A stretch of 64,000 bases of DNA from Solen grandis (GCA_021229015.1 CM037792.1:45995042-46059041); one strand, 5' to 3'; positions 33,309 to 45,240 are shown, counted from the first letter of the stretch. A program made the numbers and translations. The notes: generated from the letters alone by a model not told the origin.

Positions 33309-36300
33309 ATGGCAACTTGGTAAGTCGCGGGAAAACATTTCAGGACTTTACTTCATAAATATTAATTTGACTAAGTATTAATGACAATAAGCGATAGCGT
33401 ACAAAGAGGCTTTAATTATATTTACATTACACAAGCAATTGGTGTTGTTTTGACGCATTAATTGATGTTAGAAATAATGATAAATTCGTCCTCACTCAAG
33501 TTCGTCCGTTATCGTTCGTCCTCGTTACAGTTCGCGTGTCAGCGTATTGCTAATACATTTTTCGATATTAATTGCATTTTGCCCCACAGTTTACTAATTT
33601 TAGACAACAATTAAACATTTAAATTCTGTTTCAGTAATTTTGGCAGGTGGTCGTGTTATATCTGCCACATAAAAGCGCCGGAACCAAGCATTGCTAGCCT
33701 AACTGCTCAGGAAAATTCAAGGCAAACAGTATTTTTGTTGATGGTCAGTATAGGTAAAGTAGAACCGTTTGATTGTTTATATGGTAATTGTATCTAAATT
33801 AATGTGACTACAAGCGAATAAATTGTTCAAAATGACCCACATATCACGTATACCTAACCATGGAGGTATATTAAATACATGTCCGTGCGTAGACCATGTA
33901 TATTTAATTATGGGCGGTATATTAGTGCATATAAATCTACAGAAAAAATACATACTATGTCGCTGTAGTAATAATTTAATGTATGCATTAATTAATTTAA
34001 TTTTGTAATTTTACCAAACATTTTTTGTGATCAGCACTTTTAAAATGTAGTAAGTATATACACATAAGATATTTGAGAGATAATTAGCCTTGTTCCCTTA
34101 TACCGGGGTTGACACTAAAGGTATCCCGAGGACACAACATTTTAGAAGGGTCTCCTGAAATACAGCATTTTAAAGAGTAAAGTTCCCAAATGTAGCTAAA
34201 ATGTGCCTTTGGACCACCTACCCAAAACTTTAGTGTACATCACCTATACCTTTTTTCAGAATTTATCTTAGATGTTCTGCGTGTGAGCTTGTATTCCATG
34301 CTGACTGTGCTGCTGTTGATTTGGAGGATATCATTACTGGTCAAGATCAAAACGTGGTGTGTGATGTCTGCGCAAACAGAAGAACTGTATGTATTTTGTT
34401 TTGTTTTAAACTTCCCTTATTTTACATAATTTATTTTTAAAACTCATATTAATCACTCTGGATGACAGTTCTGGATAACCTTTATGTGTACTAGTACCCT
34501 TGCCAAGTTCACTACATGTACTATTACTATTTCCTAAATAGGAATCCATTGTGAATTGTTCTTTTTTGCTTCAGCCATGAAGTCGAGGTGACAGACAATG
34601 ATGGGAAGGTGGTGCGTGTATCATGCTCAGATGTTATAGATCTACTGATGAGTACTTCAACAGGTATAATTGTTATGTAGCAGGTACTGTTAATATGGTA
34701 TTGATATGAGGGTTAGTTTCATGACTGGTTGGACTGGTTTCAGGATAATGTGACTGGATGTGGTATCATGCCACATGCTATGGCATGATACTTAAGTGTG
34801 GCAGCACTTTATCTGTCTCAAGTAGACATTGTCTCCAAATGACTGAATATTTCAGTGGGACATTACGCCATCAAACTTAACAAACAAATATGTTATTGAC
34901 CGACAGTGATTCAAGCATATGTTGACACCCATCTGCAACAACCATTTCAACCTAAAACGTTGTAATTTTTCATAATGATTTCATAGCCTTGTACAGTTAT
35001 TCATCCTGGTAGGGATACTAGGATTTTTCAAGTGAGGAAGCCGTTCAGCTGGCTTGCAGTAGGTTGGTGGTTCTACCCTGACGCCCCTTTGTACTCGGGG
35101 GTCTTCCTTCACTGTAATTAGCTGGACGTTGCTATATGACTGAAATACTCTCCCAGCGATGGTTAACTCCATCACAACACGTTATTCATTTGTAAAAAAA
35201 ACAGTTATGAAGAATAACTTCACTTGGGGGTTGATTTTAAACAGTAAATCCTTACTAGAATTTACTAGAATATGTATTTTGTTGGATTATTCAGGTAAGC
35301 TGCTGATAGTGACGGCATTATGTGACTAGAAAGTATCATGTTTTCAGGTTCTGATGTGAAGCAGATGATATGTGACAGTCTTCTACAGAATAAGCCAAGC
35401 CAGGAGTCCAAAAGCTGTATAGCATCAGGTGACACAAGCAGAGATAATGGTAGGGAATTTATTTGTAGAAAAAATAATGTGCTTTATTTTGTCATTTTAA
35501 CAAAATTATATGTCTCTTACATTGTTTGTATAGAGTTTAATGCTACATATTAACATCTTTGATCATATTACGGCAGTTAATCCCCAGAGTCATAAAAAGG
35601 GTACTTGTATAGCTCTCTTGTTTGGCCCTCAGCATATAAGGGTAGTTCCAGGACTGGTTGGCCCATTGTTTCAGGATAATGCGACTGGGCGTGATACTAC
35701 AGTGTGACAGCACTATATCTGTCTCAAGTAGACAACGTCTCCAAATGACTGAAACGTTAAAAGCAACAAACGGCAGTCAGTGCTTCTCAACTCATTTGGT
35801 TTGGCAAACCAGTATGTACCAACCTTCCTTCCACCTCCTACTCTTTTCCCACATTATTATAAAACATGATTAATCAGAGGTGAGAGGTGAAGAGCCAGTT
35901 TCAAAATCAAATATTGTAAGTTTTGATAATAAAAATAAAATTTATCTGGTTTTATTAATTTAGAAGTCTAGAAATGTAATTTTAATTAAAACAAAATGAC
36001 ATTAAATTTGCACAACAATGTTTTCAGCTTCTAAGTGGAATCCTCAGTCAGAGAAGTTGGTCTTGGAGAAATTCTCTGACTTGGAGAGAGGGCAATCCAA
36101 ACGTCACAAGTGGAAGGTAATGCAGAAGAGATGAATAAATTGGGCTATAACTTCACCAGTGAACAGTGCAGATTGAAAATTAAAAGTCTAAAAGAAAAGT
36201 ATGATCGTAACAAAAATAAACAAAAAAGTCTGGCGAATCACCCCCAGATTCAGATTGTGAAGAACTACAAGAAATATTTGACAAGTGCCCAGACATGAAG

Positions 36301-36453
36301 CCCAAATACATAATCGACACTGGAGACAACGCGAGTGACAATTCACCTCTATGCAGTAGCCCAAAAGAATCGCCACACCTACACCTGAACCTTCAAAAGG
36401 GAAAAAAACGCCCTGCCGAAACCTCTTCGCTCCTTTGTGCAGTAGTGATGATG
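33309..36453 (+). CDS. PHD-like zinc finger plus Myb/SANT-like domain gene, multi-exon, several frame conflicts
   Basis: Proposed exons: 33309-33319 (ATG in gaaaatgg, donor ttg/gtaagt), 33635 to about 33721 or 33753, 34260-34386, 34575-34663, 35348-35449 and 36028-36453. Phases agree for exons 1-2 and 4-5-6. Exon 2 has the ligand pair CYIC. Exon 3 has CSACELVFHADC and then CDVC, the C-x2-C, H-x2-C, C-x2-C order of a PHD finger. That frame of exon 3 fits its neighbours only with alternative splice sites, for example a GC donor at 33721/33722. Exon 6 carries a trihelix Myb/SANT-like domain (WNPQSEKLVLEKF, later SEQCRLKIKSLKEKYD). It changes frame near 36110, 36240 and 36370, next to homopolymers. 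The protein is likely a nuclear DNA- or chromatin-binding factor, possibly domesticated from a transposon. It is either a pseudogene or carries assembly indels. The 3' end was not found. Confidence 0.5.
34720..34890 (+). mobile_element. SINE family B, 5' truncated, in intron
   Basis: The body only: catgactggttggactggtt, gtggcagcactttatctgtc, aagtagacattgtctccaaa, tgactgaa and a tail ending in cattacgccatcaaactta. It lies in the proposed intron 34664-35347. Confidence 0.65.
35003..35180 (+). mobile_element. SINE family A, 5' truncated, in intron
   Basis: The body reads gaagccgttcagctggcttg, taggttggtggttctaccct, actgtaattagctggacg and atatgactgaaatactctc. The tRNA head is missing. It lies in the same intron as the family B fragment at 34720. 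Confidence 0.65.
35565..35775 (+). mobile_element. SINE family B, head missing, in intron
   Basis: The body reads agagtcataaaaagggtact, ggccctcagcatataagggt, cactatatctgtctcaagta and ccaaatgactgaaac. It sits in the intron between 35449 and 36028. Confidence 0.65.
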
Positions 36454-36534
36454 GTATGCATATTTATATTTGCAAACAAGGAAATGCATTTTATTTACTT
36501 ATTGCCTGTGAAATATGCTGTGGTATTGAGAGAA

Positions 36535-36655
36535 ATCAGTCAGGACTTTGGATAGCCTTCCATCTGGCTTGCCATTGGTCGGGGATTCTACTTGGATGGC
36601 CTCTTATATGACTGAAATATAGTCAAAGAGATGATAAATACCAACACAATAACTG
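36535..36655 (+). repeat. SINE family A fragment
   Basis: A diverged body piece (gccttccatctggcttgcc, gggattctacttggatgg, tatatgactgaaatatag) follows the last recognised exon of the Myb/SANT gene. Confidence 0.5.
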
Positions 36656-37477
36656 TTTTGTTTCTTCAAAATTAGGTGTTGACACATATTAAGCATCATT
36701 CATTCATAGTATGATAATTTTTTTTACAGTAACTTTAAAACACTATTTTTCGGTTTTTTACAATCTTCGTAAAAATTTCTCTACAGGGAGGATATTCTCC
36801 TACAAATATATAATCATTTTATTATAATAACATGCCGGGCCCTTCAAGTTTAAGGTCACCATGGGGCTTGAACTGCGTCAATGGGCTTGAACTGCTTCAA
36901 TGTTAGGGAATTCTAGTATATTTGCATTACAACATTCACTTGATTTCATTATGTACGCCGTACTGTGTGAATGAAGTCTACCCAGGGATTTCCCTCATGG
37001 AAGATAACTCTATCTTCCATGTCACGTGATACAGCTTTCTTCCATGTCGCGATGATGACTGTAAGTTATACATTTTATCAAGATACAAAACTTACTTGTT
37101 GTAATTCATGTGAATAGATATTGTTTGAAAATATTTATATATCTAGTTAGTTATCCCTTTATTATCATTTATTACTACGAATGTGAAATAAGGCTTAATA
37201 TTTGGGGGGAATATTAGTACCGTCCAGGACTGGTATATTTTACTAAGTTATTTTAAGCAAATGGTAATTCCCAGTTGAACGAACATCAGAATTTAGGTAC
37301 ATACTTGCGTGTGAACTTTAAAATGCCGATTTCTTTGATGTTGTTATTGTGTTAATTTGTTAAGCGGCAAGAAAAAAAAGCAAAAAAAAAAAAAAAAAAA
37401 AAATGAAAGCGCGATATGTTTATTAAATCGAGGCTGGCGGTCTGTGGCAAGTAATAATCGTTCATGGGAGAAAAAAA
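36656..37477. other. Noncoding stretch left of the foldback element
   Basis: No gene was recognised. Small structures: gggcttgaactg twice (36866, 36883), a hairpin tggaagataactctatcttcca at 36999-37020 with gtcacgtgatac just after it, and an A-rich run at 37363-37402. Confidence 0.4.
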
Positions 37478-37564
37478 AATCCATCATTCGTAAATTCATG
37501 AAGGATTGGGATATCTCACCCTCGGGATCAGAAATTTCAGGGAGGGACTCGGCAGAGCCTTGTT

Positions 37565-38660
37565 ACAACCAGAATTGCAATAACGCCGAGAATTGCAATA
37601 AAATTGCAATAATTTTATTGCAATTTGTGGTTGCACAGGGGTACGAGAATTGCAATAAAATCGAGAATTGCAATAAACTTAAAATACACATTTAAACTTA
37701 AGAATAAAGTTAACAACATGTTATAAGATGTTAAGAAATGGAAAACGTGGCATTTGTATTGGTCAGTGATCATGGGATACATTTTTTAATAAAGCTGGGG
37801 TCGAGTTTTGCAATAAAATTGCAACAATTTTATTGCAATTCTGGTTGCAAAGGGGTACGAGAATTGCAATAAAATCGAGAATTGCAATAAACTTAAAATA
37901 CACATTTAAACTTAAGAATTAAGTGTAACAAAATGTTATAAGATGTTTAGAAATGGATAACGTGGCATTTGTATTGATCAGTGATCATGGGATATATTTT
38001 TTAATCAAAGCTGGGGGTCCGAGTTTTGCAATAAAATTGCAATAATTTTATTGCAATTCTGGTTGCCTAGAGGTACGAGAATTGCAATAAAATCGAGAAT
38101 TGCAATAACTTAAAATAACATTTAAACTTAAGAATAAAGTTAACATGTTATAAGATGTTTAGAAATGGATAACGTGGCATTTTTGGTGGTCAGTGATCAT
38201 GGGATACATTTTTTAATCAAAGCTGGGAGTTCGAGTTTTGCAATGAAATTGCAATAATTTTATTGCAATTCTTGTTGCACAGAGGTACGAGAATTGCAAT
38301 AAAATCGAGAATTGCAATAAACTTAAAATACACATTTAAACTTAAGAATAAGGTTTAACAACATGTTATAAGATGTTTAGAAATGGATAACGTGGCATTT
38401 GTATTGGTCAGTGATCATGGGATACATTTTTTAATCAAAGGTGGGGGTCCGAGTTTTGCAATAAAATTGCAATAATTTTATTGCAATTCTGGTTGCACAG
38501 GGGTACGAGAATTGCAATAAAATCGAGAATTGTAATAAACTTGAAAATATTGTACACATTTTTACTTAAGGATATCACAGATTAATATATAATATGGATT
38601 ACGGATCAGTTTGGCTGTTCACTGATCATGAGTTACTTTACTGATCAAAATTTAATGTTG
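37565..38660 (+). repeat. Left arm: 215-bp tandem units
   Basis: The word gagaattgcaataaaatcg marks units at about 37646, 37857, 38076, 38287 and 38506, spaced about 211-219 bp. The last unit fades into diverged sequence by 38660. Between markers the order is constant: aaacttaaaatacacattta, gttataagatgtttagaaat, ggcatttgtattggtcagtg, tttttaatcaaagctggg, then the ttgcaat palindrome. Confidence 0.85.
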
Positions 38661-39655
38661 CGTCTTCTTCCTTTTACGGACATATTATGAAGTATTATTT
38701 ATATAGATAAACATATCTCTGAGAAAAATACAAGTTTTGTTGAAATGCTGGATCGTATAAACTCGTTATGGAGATTTAATTATTGAAAAAAAGGGTAAAA
38801 TAAAGATTAATTATAGAGACCTTAGAGAAAATGATACATACCATTTTAGTTGTATATTCGCAACATTTTGTGGCATATTGACACATTTGGTTGGGAAAAG
38901 AATGCCACAAGTAATTTAAAATTATTTTCTTTCGGTATTTGAGAGATTACATTTATTGTTTAAATTTGTTTCTGGATGTTCAGGGTATTTTATTCAATAT
39001 GCATACATATAATTCATTAAGGAGTAAAAAAAAAGTATTGTGTTTCTGACAAAATAATATATTTTTTTATTATACTGCAAAGAAAAATTCTATCTTCTAA
39101 TTTGTCCATAAGCCGTGAATATAACGAGATATATGTACTTATCCGTGCGGTTGTATGTACATGTGTATATATAGATATATGTATTGAGGTATACGTAGAC
39201 AGACTGGTAAATGTATACTTATATATGTGGGAGTGCAAGTTCTCCACTCTCTTACGCCCTCCATCTCTATTTCTCTCTCCCTCTGGCTATCCCTTCATGT
39301 CCATTGCATTTTCGTAAAGCAATCTTATATTTGTGAGTATTTAACACATTCATTTATAACATTCGAATATTTCATGTAACTTATCACCTCATCATTCCTA
39401 CATGCATCATTTATTCGCTAGGCCGTATATATTTTAAATCAACAATCATTACATTAATATTCGAAAACACTCTCATGCTTATGACCAGTGCTTGACTGAC
39501 AAGTAACCATTTTATAAGCTCAAATTAAAAAAATTCTCTAATCTAACAATAACCTTTTGTTCTGTTCTGTAAGCTCAGGTACGACGCCTTATCAGTTTTT
39601 ATAAACGCATGTACATATATTGATATTAATTAGAAGCATGATAAACTATCTGTTT
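38661..39655. other. Spacer inside the foldback element
   Basis: AT-rich with no coding support. A short region near 39120-39235 has alternating tatatgta words. No gene was recognised. Confidence 0.4.
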
Positions 39656-39860
39656 ACGGACGACCAAGGGGGGTCCAGTGGTAACGTTTCCGATTACGGA
39701 TCCGAAGGTTGTGGGTTCGGACCCGTTGGAGGCAAGAACTCTTCACGACTGTTCCAGGCGCAAAGTCCTTGTCCAACCGAGGAACCATCGAGAGGGATTA
39801 GTGTTAGTGTAAGAACTTGTTTCCCAATCGACGTAAACTAAATGAGTTTAAACTAAACTC
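39656..39860 (+). mobile_element. tRNA-derived SINE, family C
   Basis: The head is ggggtccagtggtaacgttt (A-box region) with ggttgtgggttcggacccgt (B box, about 39706-39725). The body is actgttccaggcgcaaagtc, ttgtccaaccgaggaaccat, then gaacttgtttcccaatcgac and a tail of gtaaactaaa repeats. It is clearly different from families A and B. A reverse tail of this family is seen at 57920. Confidence 0.65.
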
Positions 39861-40084
39861 AAAGTGATTAATTTCCTTGCTGAAACGGAATACATGAAAG
39901 AATATAGTATACTCTCAAGACAACAAGATCACAACAAGAAAAACAAATTGTCACAAGTCAACAGGTACACATTTAATCAAGAGGTCTGATCGAAAAAAAA
40001 GCCCGAATATAGAAAAATGGGAGAATAATAAAGAATTTAGTTTAAACTTTATTTATTTTACATTGATTGCGAAACAAGTCCTTA

Positions 40085-40275
40085 CAACTTAAATAAATCA
40101 TTCTCAATGGCTCGGTTGACGGAGTATGTGGTCATAATTGTGGAAGGAAACCGATGAACCCGGAGACCCCCCTGTCTGAACGGGCGACCACCGTACCTTC
40201 TCATGTACATTGCCCGGGTTCGCATTGGTGAGAAGCGAAGTGCATTACCATGGCACCAATAAAAAAAGTTGAATA
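40085..40275 (-). repeat. Unclassified dispersed-repeat candidate
   Basis: The stretch has two pieces that look like repeat DNA: accgatgaacccggagaccc and tcatgtacattgcccgggtt, with a B-box-like gggttcgcattgg at 40217. The overall form suggests a SINE in reverse, but there is no second copy in this window to confirm it. Confidence 0.25.
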
Positions 40276-40299
40276 ACGCAAAATAAGGCAAAAATAAAG

Positions 40300-40545
40300 T
40301 TCAGTATTTCAGTCATTTGGATACGATGTCTACTTGAGACATATATAGTGATGCCACACTGCAGTATCACGCCGTAGACATGTGTCACGCCCTATTACAT
40401 TATCCAGATACCAGGTCAACCAGTCCTGCAACTACCATAATATGCTGAGTGCCATTTTTACGACTTTTGTATGTCGCGGCCGCGGATCGAACCAAAGACC
40501 TCCAGCACCTGAGGCGGATGCTCTAATCACTCAGCCCCGGGGACG
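40300..40545 (-). mobile_element. tRNA-derived SINE, family B, reverse
   Basis: Reverse of the copy at 25963: gtatttcagtcatttggat, gatgtctacttgagacatat, ctgcagtatcacgccgtaga and a head (about 40480-40545) with gcggatcgaaccaaagacct as B box and ctctaatcactcagcccc as A box. Confidence 0.7.
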
Positions 40546-40885
40546 GTCAAAATAAAATTAATAATGTCAAATCACTCTAATATGTAAAATGGTAGCGTTT
40601 AGTTGAGAATTTGAAAAAATAAATACAGTCCAAATTTACCTATCCGACATTTATGATATAACTCAATGCTCATTGCGAAACCCACATAATTTTTGCTTTC
40701 ATCGTTTTGTAAAGCTTTCTTTGAAAGCGCATGAATATCTTGCATGAGGTAGATTTATTTCAAATACGATTGACATAAAGAGCAAACGGCCACACACACA
40801 CACAAACACACACACATCCCCTGAGTTATCTCTCTATTGAACAACAATACATTGTTGTTTACTTAACATAATAATTCCACCACAA

Positions 40886-41105
40886 CATTCATTCCATTCC
40901 ATTCCATTCCATTCCATTCCATTCCATTCCATTCCATTCCATTCCATTCAGTTCACTTCAATTCATTTCAATTCAATTCATTTCCATTCATTTCATTTTC
41001 ATTCATTTCATTTCCAATTCATTTCCATTCATTTCATTTCCATTCCATTCATTTCATTTCCATTTCATTTCACTTCATTCATTCATTCATTCATTCATTC
41101 ATTCT
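40886..41105. repeat. ATTCC/CATTC pentanucleotide and tetranucleotide microsatellite
   Basis: Perfect cattc units run from about 40888 to 40948, then diverged cattt/caatt units, then a pure cattcattcatt tract to 41104. A tctc-poor spacer follows. Confidence 0.9.
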
Positions 41106-41547
41106 TGTAATATGTCACTAGAGGTCACCGATAAAGTGTCAAATTTGACAAGAAATACAAGTTAAGTACGCGTATAACTTTGCTCATAATTGTTGCCATA
41201 TTCGTAAACGTATTATGCAAATTCAGCTAATTATTAAAATTTTGTTTATTTGTTCATCTGTTCCTCGCTAAAAAAAAACACACAAAAAAAAACCATAGCT
41301 TGTCAATCGTAAATCTAAAAGAAGCTTCTCCTACTGCCTAAAATATGTAAAATCTACCTATAACATATCAATATAACGTCCTATATAATTAATATCAAAC
41401 CTTATCCTTAATTTCAAATGTGTATTTTAAGTTTATAGCAATTCTCGATTTTATTGCAATTCTCGTACCTCTAGGCAACCAGAATTGCAATAAAGTTATT
41501 GAAATATTTTTGCAAAACTCGGACTCCTAGCTTTGATTAAACAAGAC

Positions 41548-43471
41548 CCACTTTTGACCCCACATGACCCACTTTTGAACTTGTCCAAGATTTTATGGAA
41601 ACAAACATTCTGACCAAGTTTCATGAAGATTGGGCCAAGCATGTGGTCTCTAGAGTGTTTTTATAAGATTTGACCTCGTGACCTTTTTAGCTCACCTGAG
41701 CACAACGTGCTCATGGTGAGCTATTGTGATCGCCTTTTGTCCGTCGTCCGTCGTCCGTCGTCCGTCGTCCGTGCGTGCGTGCGTGCGTGCGTGCGTCCGT
41801 CCGTCGTCAACAATTTGCTTTAAACAACATCTCCTCATGAACCGCTGAAGGGATTTTGACCAAACTTCACAGGAATCATCCTTATGATGCCCTCTATCAA
41901 AGTTGTACAAATTATTCAGATTGGTTAAAAAAGTAGGTCACAGGAGCTAAAAATAGATTTTAAAAATGCAAACTTTGAAAATCTTCTTCTGCAAAACTGC
42001 AAGGCCTAGAGCTTAGATATTTGGTATGTAGCATCATCTTATGGGCCATTACCAAGATTGTACAAATCATAGCCCTACGGTGATAAATGACCCCGCACCA
42101 GGGGTCACTTGTTTTACATAGAGTTATATAGGAAAATCTTTAAAAATCTTCTTCTATGAATCCATTAGGCCTAGAGCTTAGATATTTGGTATGTAGCATC
42201 ATCTAATGGTTCATTACCAAGATTGTTCAAATCATAGCCCTACGGTGATAAATGACCCGCACCAGGGGTCATTTGTTTTACATAGAGTTATATAGGAAAA
42301 TGTTTAAAATCTTCTTCTATGAATCCATAAGGCCTAGAGATTAGATATTTGGTATGTAGCATCATCTTATGGTTCATTACCAAGATTGTTCAAATCATAG
42401 CCAAACGGTGATAAGATAAATGTACCCGCACCATGGGTCACTTGTTTTACATAGAGTTATATAGGAAAAACTTTAAAAATCTTCTTCTATGAATCCATTA
42501 GGCCTAGAGCTTAGATATTTGGTATGTAGCATCATCTTATGGTTCATTACCAAGATTGTTCAAATCATGACCCTATGGTGATAAATGACCCCGCACCATG
42601 GGTCACTTGTTTTACATAGAGTTATATAGAAAAAACTTTAAAAATCTTCTTCTATGAATCCATTAGGCCTAGAGCTTAGATATTTGGTATGTAGCATCAT
42701 CTTATGGGCCATTACCAAGATTGTACAAATCATAGCCCTACGATGATAAATGACCCCGCACCAGGGGTCACTTGTTTTACATAGAGTTATATAGGAAAAT
42801 CTTTAAAAATCTTCTTCTATGAATCCATTAGGCCTAGAGCTTAGATATTTGGTATGTAGCATCATCTTATGGGCCATTACCAAGATTGTACAAATCATAG
42901 CCCTGTGATGATAAATGACCCCGCACCAGGGGTCACTTGTTTTACATAGAGTTATATAGGAAAATCTTTAAAAATCTTCTTCTATGAATCCATTAGGCCT
43001 AGAGCTTAGATATTTGGTATGTAGCATCATCTAATGGTTCATTATCAAGATTTTCAAAATGGTGGCCCTTTGGCCCCGCACTAAGTCTTCTCCTCTGAAA
43101 CCATAAGGCCCAGTGCTTATATATTTGGTGTGTAGTATTGTCAGGGCTAAAATGTTTAAGATTGAGTTATATCAGAATTCTTGTCTGTTTAAAAACCTTG
43201 TAATCAGTTGTAGCAATGGTACTCAGGTGAGCGATCCAGGGCCATCATGGCCCTCTTGTTTTTTTTGTTCCCACATAACACAATTTCGAACTTGTCCAAG
43301 ACTTTATGAAGAGAAACATTCTGACCAAGTTTCATGAAGATTGGCCTAAAATATGGCCTCTAGAGTGTTAACAAGCCAAATTGTTGACGACGCAAGTCGC
43401 ACGACAGACGCCGGACGAAGGGCGATCACAAAAGCTCACATTGAGCACGTTGTGCTCAGGTGAGCTAAAAT
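41548..43471. mobile_element. Nested inverted-repeat element inside the right foldback arm
   Basis: The right-arm unit breaks at gattaaa (41547) and resumes at tgtatcc (43472). The inserted DNA holds tttagctcacctgagcacaa at 41686 and its inverted partner ttgtgctcaggtgagctaaa at about 43449-43468, each with the palindrome tgagcacaacgtgctca. Near each end a related block occurs in direct orientation (ctgaccaagtttcatgaaga at about 41609 and 43320). Between them are a ccgtcgt/gcgt microsatellite (41740-41810) and a 165-bp tandem array. The agctcacctgagca ends are a widespread bivalve repeat, from memory. No transposase frame is present. Confidence 0.6.
41975..43060. repeat. 165-bp tandem repeat, about six and a half copies
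   Basis: The phrase cttctatgaatccattaggc recurs at about 42151, 42314, 42484, 42648, 42814 and 42978 (spacing 163-170 bp), with a diverged first copy near 41985. Each unit also has tagcatcatcttatgggcca, taaatgaccccgcaccaggg and ttttacatagagttatatag. It forms the core of the nested element. Confidence 0.9.
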
Positions 43472-45022
43472 TGTATCCAATAATCCCTGACCATCAAAAA
43501 TGCCACATTGTCAAATTCTAAACATCTTAAAAAATGTTGTTAAATTTTATTCTTCAGTTTAAATGTGTATTTAAAGTTTATTGCAATTCTCGATTTTATT
43601 GCAATTCTCGTACCCTGTGCAACCAGAATTGCAATAAAATTATTGCAATATTATTGCAAAACTCGGACTCCAAGCTTTGATTAAAAAATGTATCCCATGA
43701 TCACTGACCAATACAAATGCCACGTTATCCATTTCTAAACATCTCATAACATATTGTTAAACTTTATTCTTAAGTTTAAATATGTATTTTAAGTTTATTG
43801 CAATGCTCAATTTTATTGCAATTCTCGTACCCCTGTGCAACCAGAATTGCAATAAAATTATTGCAATTTTATTGCAAAACTCGGACCCCCATCTTTGATT
43901 AAAAAATTTATCCCATGATCACTGACCACCAAAAATGCCACGTTATCCATTTCTAAACATCTTATAACATGTTGTTAAACCTTATTCTTAAGTTTAAATG
44001 TGTATTTTAAGTTTATTGCAATTCTCGATTTTATTGCAATTCTCGTACCTCTGTGCAACCAGAATTGCTATAAAATTATTGCAATTTTATTGCAAAACAC
44101 GGACCCCTAGCCTTGATTAAAAAATGTATCCCATGATCACTGACCAATAGAAATGCCACATTATCCATTTCTAAACATCTCATAACATATTGTTAAACTT
44201 TATTCTTAAGTTTAAATGTGTATTTAAAGTTTATTGATATTCTCAATTTTATTGCAATTCTCGTACCCCTGTGCAACCAGAATTGCAATAAAATTATTGC
44301 AATTTTATTGCAAAACTCGGACCCCAGCTTTGATTAAAAAATGTATCCCATGATCACTGACCAATACAAATGCCACGTTATCCATTTCTAAACATCTTAT
44401 AACATGTTGTTAAACCTTATTCTTAAGTTTAAATATGCATTTTAAGTTTATTGCAATTCTCGATTTTATTGCAATTCTCGTATCTCTAGGCAACCAGAAT
44501 TGCAATAAAATTATTGCAATTTTATTGCAAAACTCGGACTCCCAGCCTTGATTAAAAAATGTATCCCATGATCACTGACCAATAGAAATGCCACGTCATC
44601 CATTTCTAAACATCTCATAATATATTGTTAAACTTTATTCTTAAATTTAAATGTGTATTTTAAGTTTATTGCAATTCTTAATTTTATTGCAATTCTCGTA
44701 CCCTGTGCAACCAGAATTGAAATAAAATTATTGCAATTTTATTGCAAAACTAGGACCCCCACCTTTGATTAAAAAATGTATCCCATGATCACTGACCAAT
44801 ACAACTGCCACATTATCCATTTCTAAACATCTTATAACATGTTGTTAAACTTTATTCTTAAGTTTAAATATGCATTTTAAGTTTATTGCAATTCTCGATT
44901 TTATAGCAATTATCGTACCCGGCGTTATTGCAATTCTGGTTGTAACAGAGCCTCGTCCCTGCCTGAAATTCCTGACCGTCGGGTAAGATATCCATATCCT
45001 ACATGAATACTCATGGTGGATT

Positions 45023-45149
45023 CTTATACTCTTTCATTATCAATAATAAAAATATATGTAAGATCTGTAGTTTTTAAAAAAGTTTATGGAAAAAACCGAC
45101 GTTCCATAAATTCACCGACGCGGGTTGTATATAAACTGATTTACCCTAT
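45023..45149. other. Flank right of the foldback element
   Basis: A short AT-rich stretch with no recognised feature. Confidence 0.4.
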
Positions 45150-45240
45150 ATTGGGCCGCCGTGGCCGAGCGGTTACAGTCGTGGACTACAAATCTCTCAG
45201 CCCCTCACCGCTGTGGGTTCGAATCCCGGTAGGAGTGTCA
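45150..45240 (+). mobile_element. SINE family A head only (tRNA-like)
   Basis: gccgtggccgagcggttaca (A box) and gtgggttcgaatcccggt (B box, about 45210-45227) are the best-preserved tRNA boxes in the window. The 5' gccgccg and 3' gtaggagtg ends cannot pair as an acceptor stem, and the same head begins the SINE at 8064, so I do not call a tRNA gene. Confidence 0.55.

Larger units (their letters stand above)
41380..44960 (-). repeat. Right arm: 215-bp tandem units in reverse orientation
   Basis: Reverse complement of the left-arm unit: gcaattctcgattttattgc, aaccagaattgcaataaaat, tgtatcccatgatcactgac. Units are marked at about 41443, 43578, 43800, 44017, 44235, 44449, 44665 and 44885. The first is separated from the rest by the nested element at 41548-43471. 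Confidence 0.85.
37478..45022. mobile_element. Foldback-type element with tandem-repeat inverted arms, non-autonomous
   Basis: Outer ends are inverted copies of each other. Left from 37478: aatccatcatt, then gaatttc-like aaatttcagggagggac and ttgttacaaccagaattgca. Right, read from 45022 backwards: aatccaccat, then ggaatttcaggcagggac and ctgttacaaccagaattgca. Inside each end a unit of about 215 bp is repeated: left arm about four to five units to 38660, right arm about seven units from 41380 to 44960 in opposite orientation. The unit holds paired ttgcaataaaattgcaata words that are themselves palindromic, plus a constant tgatcatgggatacattttt piece. The centre (38660-41380) has SINEs and simple repeats and no transposase. 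This is the structure of foldback (FB-like) elements. Confidence 0.65.

Noticed and set aside
40090..40275. Minus-strand frame of 69 residues as a coding exon
   Set aside because: The sequence reads like a dispersed repeat with a B-box-like word, with no splice or domain support.
37565..44960. CRISPR-like array, because of regularly spaced repeats
   Set aside because: Units are contiguous tandem repeats of about 215 bp without unique spacers, in two orientations, in animal DNA.
45150..45240. Functional tRNA gene (leucine/serine-like)
   Set aside because: A and B boxes are good, but the acceptor ends do not pair and the same head starts a SINE elsewhere in the window.
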